From: Tyto alba
Taxonomy: Eukaryota; Chordata; Aves; Strigiformes; Tytonidae
Assembly (NCBI RefSeq): GCF_018691265.1
Contig: NW_024881272.1
Location: 24,107,323 to 24,171,322 of the forward strand
DNA length: 64,000 bases
Reading direction: 5' to 3'
The first letter of the stretch is position 1, and every line of letters starts with the position of its first letter. The position numbers and the translations under genes are program-made. The notes below the pieces were generated by a model. It searched no databases and was not told where the DNA came from. It saw only the letters and a program-made list of their open reading frames with translations. Below, piece after piece: positions 60,528 through 64,000 of this stretch.

Positions 60528-63500
60528 CTGAAGACAGACTCAGGTTACTCATGCACACATACATCTCGTCTCTGCTAGTATCTCTTCACTGTCCTCCTCT
60601 GACAGGGATTTCCTCTGTGCTTTCCGGTGGAGGTTCCAGCATTGCAAACCTGAAATAACACAGTAACCTGCTCTAAGCACAACAGATGACATCTGGACTG
60701 AGCTCAAGGTGTCCAGAATCACAGGCAACTGGAAATTAACCTCTGCAAATGGCTCTAAACTAAGAACTATGAGACACACAGCAGTCATGGCTCCAGGCAC
60801 CAATCACACCCCCCCTGCTGAACCGTATCATAGCAGAACACAACACAAACCACTTAAAACACAGAAAATCTGATCTAAATGCCACTGATATTTCTGAGGA
60901 GGCCTTTCATATTTTCATATACAACTTCTGATACATGGTAGGAATTAAATACAGCAATATACATATCAACACTACAACCCACCCAAGCAGCTTGGCCCTG
61001 AAGCACCTGCTAGTAGCACCAAAACCTCCCACTTCCATTATAAATCCATGTGTGTGGTGGCTGGAAGGCTTCTACCCAGGGCAGGTTCTCGTTTGCTCTG
61101 TGTACAAGGTTTCTCAGAGATAGGATTCTAATGCTACACTCCATTTCTTACTTCAGGTATTTCTCAGAGGACAGTATCAGTTCAACAAACCCACATATGA
61201 ACTGCAGGGGCTGCAGGAACTGTAAAATGCAAGTAGGACTCTATAGGTTACCATCTCCCTCCCAAAGAAATACTTCACCCAGCCCTCACCTTCTGATCCT
61301 TCTATTTAGCTATTTAATAAATTACAATTCCCATGTGAGACTACCTGGATTTCCCCCCACTACCCTTTTTCCCTTTTGCAGGAAAAAGCTTGACAGGACT
61401 GTCACTGCCCAAGGCGGGTCAGCCTCGAGGGTGTTAACAGGTTTACTAGGATGAGAGTTCAAGTTCAACTCCTGGAGGTGTTATACAGCTGGGTACCGTG
61501 ACTGATAGCAAAACAGGCAAACTGCAACAACCCAGTCCTCTTGAACAAGAATATGAGTATCCCCTCTAACACATACACACCTCGCTACATAGATATTTAA
61601 ACCAATCCCCACAGTTGGTCCCACTGCTCGTGGCTCTGGGCAAAAGCTCCATCGTACCATGTGCCACCCACCCGCCCGGTTTCCGAGCCCGGCCTCCCCA
61701 CGCCTGCGCTTGCTTTGGCTGTGCCATGAAGGGCTGGAAGTGCCCGCTGCAACAGACGGAGCCGAAACGGGCAAGGCGAAACAGAGGACTCGTCGCCCGC
61801 GAACAAAGTCGCTGTTTGCACAAAAGACGGCATTTGCTCTCTCCCATCCGTTAGTCCGTCAGGTAAATAATGCACGTGCCAAAACACACACTTAATGAGG
61901 TAAATAATATGCCTTGAATAACAGCTAAATCTGTATTTACCTGCGAGACCAGAGAAACTCGGAAGGACCAGATTAGGAGATAATTGCGGCTGAGCAGGTT
62001 GTGTGCTTCGAGTAAACATGCATTTGGTAACCTTCCCTTTCCAAGGTTTGAGTGAAAGGCAAAAATCAAAGGAGCTGAGATGTTTAAGACTGAGTCAGCA
62101 CTCAGGCTGCCAATTCCATGGCATAAATGCATCCCCCATCTTGTGGCTTTCATGTTTTGGGGGGCTGCTTGCTTTATTAAAGCAGCGTGCCAGGCAGCAG
62201 GTACCCAGAAAACTGAAAACTCAAGTTACAAAACCATAACAGAGCCCAACATCATATTTATCCTAAAGAGGCTCAGTTCTACCTATTGCTTTTCCATCTA
62301 CAGCTTTTACTGTCATTAATAAATGCATTACAGCCAAATAGAAGTTAGTTATATTCACTTCTAACCTGCGCCAGATAAGAGATATTTAAGGTATACGTGC
62401 TTTAAATCGTCAAGCTACTGGCTATGAATCTAAAGGCCTGTCACAGCAAACATATTATCTTAGGATAAATCAGCTTGTAAGTTAGTTGCGGTAAAACCTG
62501 GTCTTTAGCCTACCACATAAAGTAAAACATACAGTTGGAGTGGAGGAGGGAGGCAGGCTCCAACCCCTGTATCAAACACATGCAATAAAACATATATTAT
62601 CCACCCACACAGAGCAAGATCGGTACTTCTCTAATGTATCTTAACTGGCAAGACTAGGGGATCAGACATGAACCCCATGAACCTTCAGGCTGGCCTACAC
62701 CACGTACACCAGGGCAGCGAGCCACTGAGTCCACACGGCAAAGGCAAAGGCAAAGCAGCTGCCTCAGCAGGATTCAGGCACATCACCACGCAGACACGGC
62801 AGCACCACCCCACACCCCCGCAGGTCTGTGTCACACAGGTACCGCGGGACATCAGCAGAGGGAAGTAACAGCCAACATCTAGTGCCTATATACACTAACA
62901 ACGTCTGCAGGTGGCCCGTGTCTAATGCTAGGATCAGGTTCCCCATCCTAAAAGCTGCCTCTCTCCCCACTTTCCCGTGTAGCAGAGGGAGCAATGCTCC
63001 AAACAAAGGTGCACGAGTGGGGTACTGCACACTGATTCCCCCTATACAGACAGCATACAAATAAGAGCAATCCCACTGCAAACTCTGCACCTTCAGCCAA
63101 ATGAAGTTTTAACTGCATGTTTACCCAGCCATTGCTCTAGGTGCCCTGGAAAGACCTCACATCATCTTCTTTGGCAAGGTCAGAGTGCCTCAGAGCACAA
63201 GATAACTGGTGAGCAAACACACTTTATTAGAAGTCATGTAAAGCATTTATAACGGCTATGACAATGCAAAGCACTAGTAATTATTCTGCATTTTCTTCCA
63301 ACAGACAACAATGCAAGCAACACAGCTTCAAAAATTAGAAATGCAGCTCTATCCATATAAGTCCACATGTTCAGTGATTCCATTTCCAAACCTATGTAAA
63401 ACACCACATATCTATTTCTTACGCACACAGGGTCAGATTATAATCTCAGACAGCGCAAACTGTCACATCTGGCATTCAACCCCACTAGGTTAATATTTCA

Positions 63501-64000
63501 TATCACGCAGCTCCAATTCCTTACACAGATACGTATGAAATGTAATGGGACCACGAACTGAGGCTGGACCTCAGGAATTATTTTGACAGATTGTACACAG
63601 ACCTAGGAAAATGTGACGGCACTTTACATTTGCAACACCCAATAACATGGGAAATGGCCACGTGTGGTGGATTTCAGCTGGAAGATAAAGTTCACGTTAC
63701 ATGCTGTATAACAGTGTGTGCCACACGTGACATAACTGGCTATAATCAGCAACTGTTTTTTAAAAATAACTTTAAAAGAATTAATCTCTGGACATCAACC
63801 ACAGGTAACAGGACAAGCTCAGGCTGACCACAGCTCTTGCTTGTTAGCAGTCCAAGCGCACAATATAAAAGCATGACAGTTTGATCACCGGTAAGGAAAG
63901 CCAAGAGAAAGGCAAGTGCCAGCTGCAGCCGTTGGCTTGCCAGGGGCCCCACTGCGAGCACGAAGCGGAGAATTTGCATCGGCGGCTGTTGCGCTCCAGG
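60528..64000. other. Upstream ERI3 intron (partial)
   Basis: Non-coding sequence upstream of the first recognised ERI3 exon. A CpG-richer patch lies at about 61600-61860 and a smaller one at 63880-64000. The region 61860-62420 is AT-rich and motif-dense. I looked for the first coding exon, whose family sequence ends near GIFEVRRV in human, and did not find it, so it should lie above 64000. Confidence 0.5.

Larger units (their letters stand above)
1..64000 (-). other. ERI3: ERI3 gene, internal part (5 coding exons and introns)
   Basis: Five exons on the minus strand join in frame into one protein segment that matches my knowledge of vertebrate ERI3, a DEDDh 3'-5' exoribonuclease related to ERI1/3'hExo. 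Family members trim RNA 3' ends; ERI3 was also reported as a prion-protein interactor, hence PRNPIP. Joined coding length is 275+117+60+92+73 = 617 bp, about 205 codons of a protein that is about 337 residues in human. Intron sizes are 14.8 kb, 6.3 kb, 2.2 kb and 20.2 kb, plus partial introns at both ends. The first coding exon and the last exons, with the motif III His and Asp, lie outside. All junctions are GT-AG and phases match, so this is an intact gene rather than a processed pseudogene. Exon recognition is from remembered family sequence; no alignment was run. Confidence 0.93.

Noticed and set aside
63746..63979. Hydrophobic minus-strand frame near the window end as possible ERI3 first exon
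   Set aside because: It does not resemble the known ERI3 N-terminus and no phase-1 donor matching the next exon was found.

Overview
This is vertebrate, almost certainly avian, genomic DNA: intron-rich and gene-sparse, with CR1 LINE remnants of several ages and two solo LTRs of a type common in birds. The LTR type hints at a non-galliform bird, but the species cannot be named from the sequence. There is no prokaryotic-style gene organisation, CRISPR array or operon.

The whole window appears to lie inside one gene on the minus strand, ERI3 (ERI1 exoribonuclease family member 3, also called PRNPIP or PINT1). Five coding exons are recognisable, read from high to low coordinates: 60527-60253, 45445-45329, 39068-39009, 36773-36682 and 16489-16417. 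Each is bounded by AG/GT splice sites. They join in frame and give the middle of the protein in the expected order: the N-terminal linker with exonuclease motif I (DFEATCD), the core strands, the motif II region (GDWDL), and the LPGQCQYLG segment up to INLKK. The first coding exon (above 64000) and the last exons, which carry the motif III His and Asp (below 1), are not in the window.

Region by region: 1-16416 is the proximal part of an intron of at least 16.4 kb. It holds a MIR-like fragment, an old CR1 tail, a large turtle-type CR1 (about 8800-10280) and a solo ERVL-like LTR (about 11908-12460). The 20-kb intron 16490-36681 holds a duplicated sequence of about 110-125 bp (17.5 and 19.1 kb), a palindromic MITE-like element, a CR1 3' end, paired GATA motifs and several AT-rich stretches that look like conserved noncoding elements. 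The introns 36774-39008 and 39069-45328 are short; the second contains the clearest CR1 copy. The intron 45446-60252 has AT-rich, homeobox-site-rich sequence around 46.0-46.7 and 50.4-50.8 kb, an old CR1, a second solo LTR with a perfect 5-bp target-site duplication, and a tRNA-like SINE head. 60528-64000 is the start of the upstream intron.

I found no convincing new gene system. The best leads for a second look are the duplicated intronic element, the candidate enhancers, and the transposon fossils in ERI3 introns.
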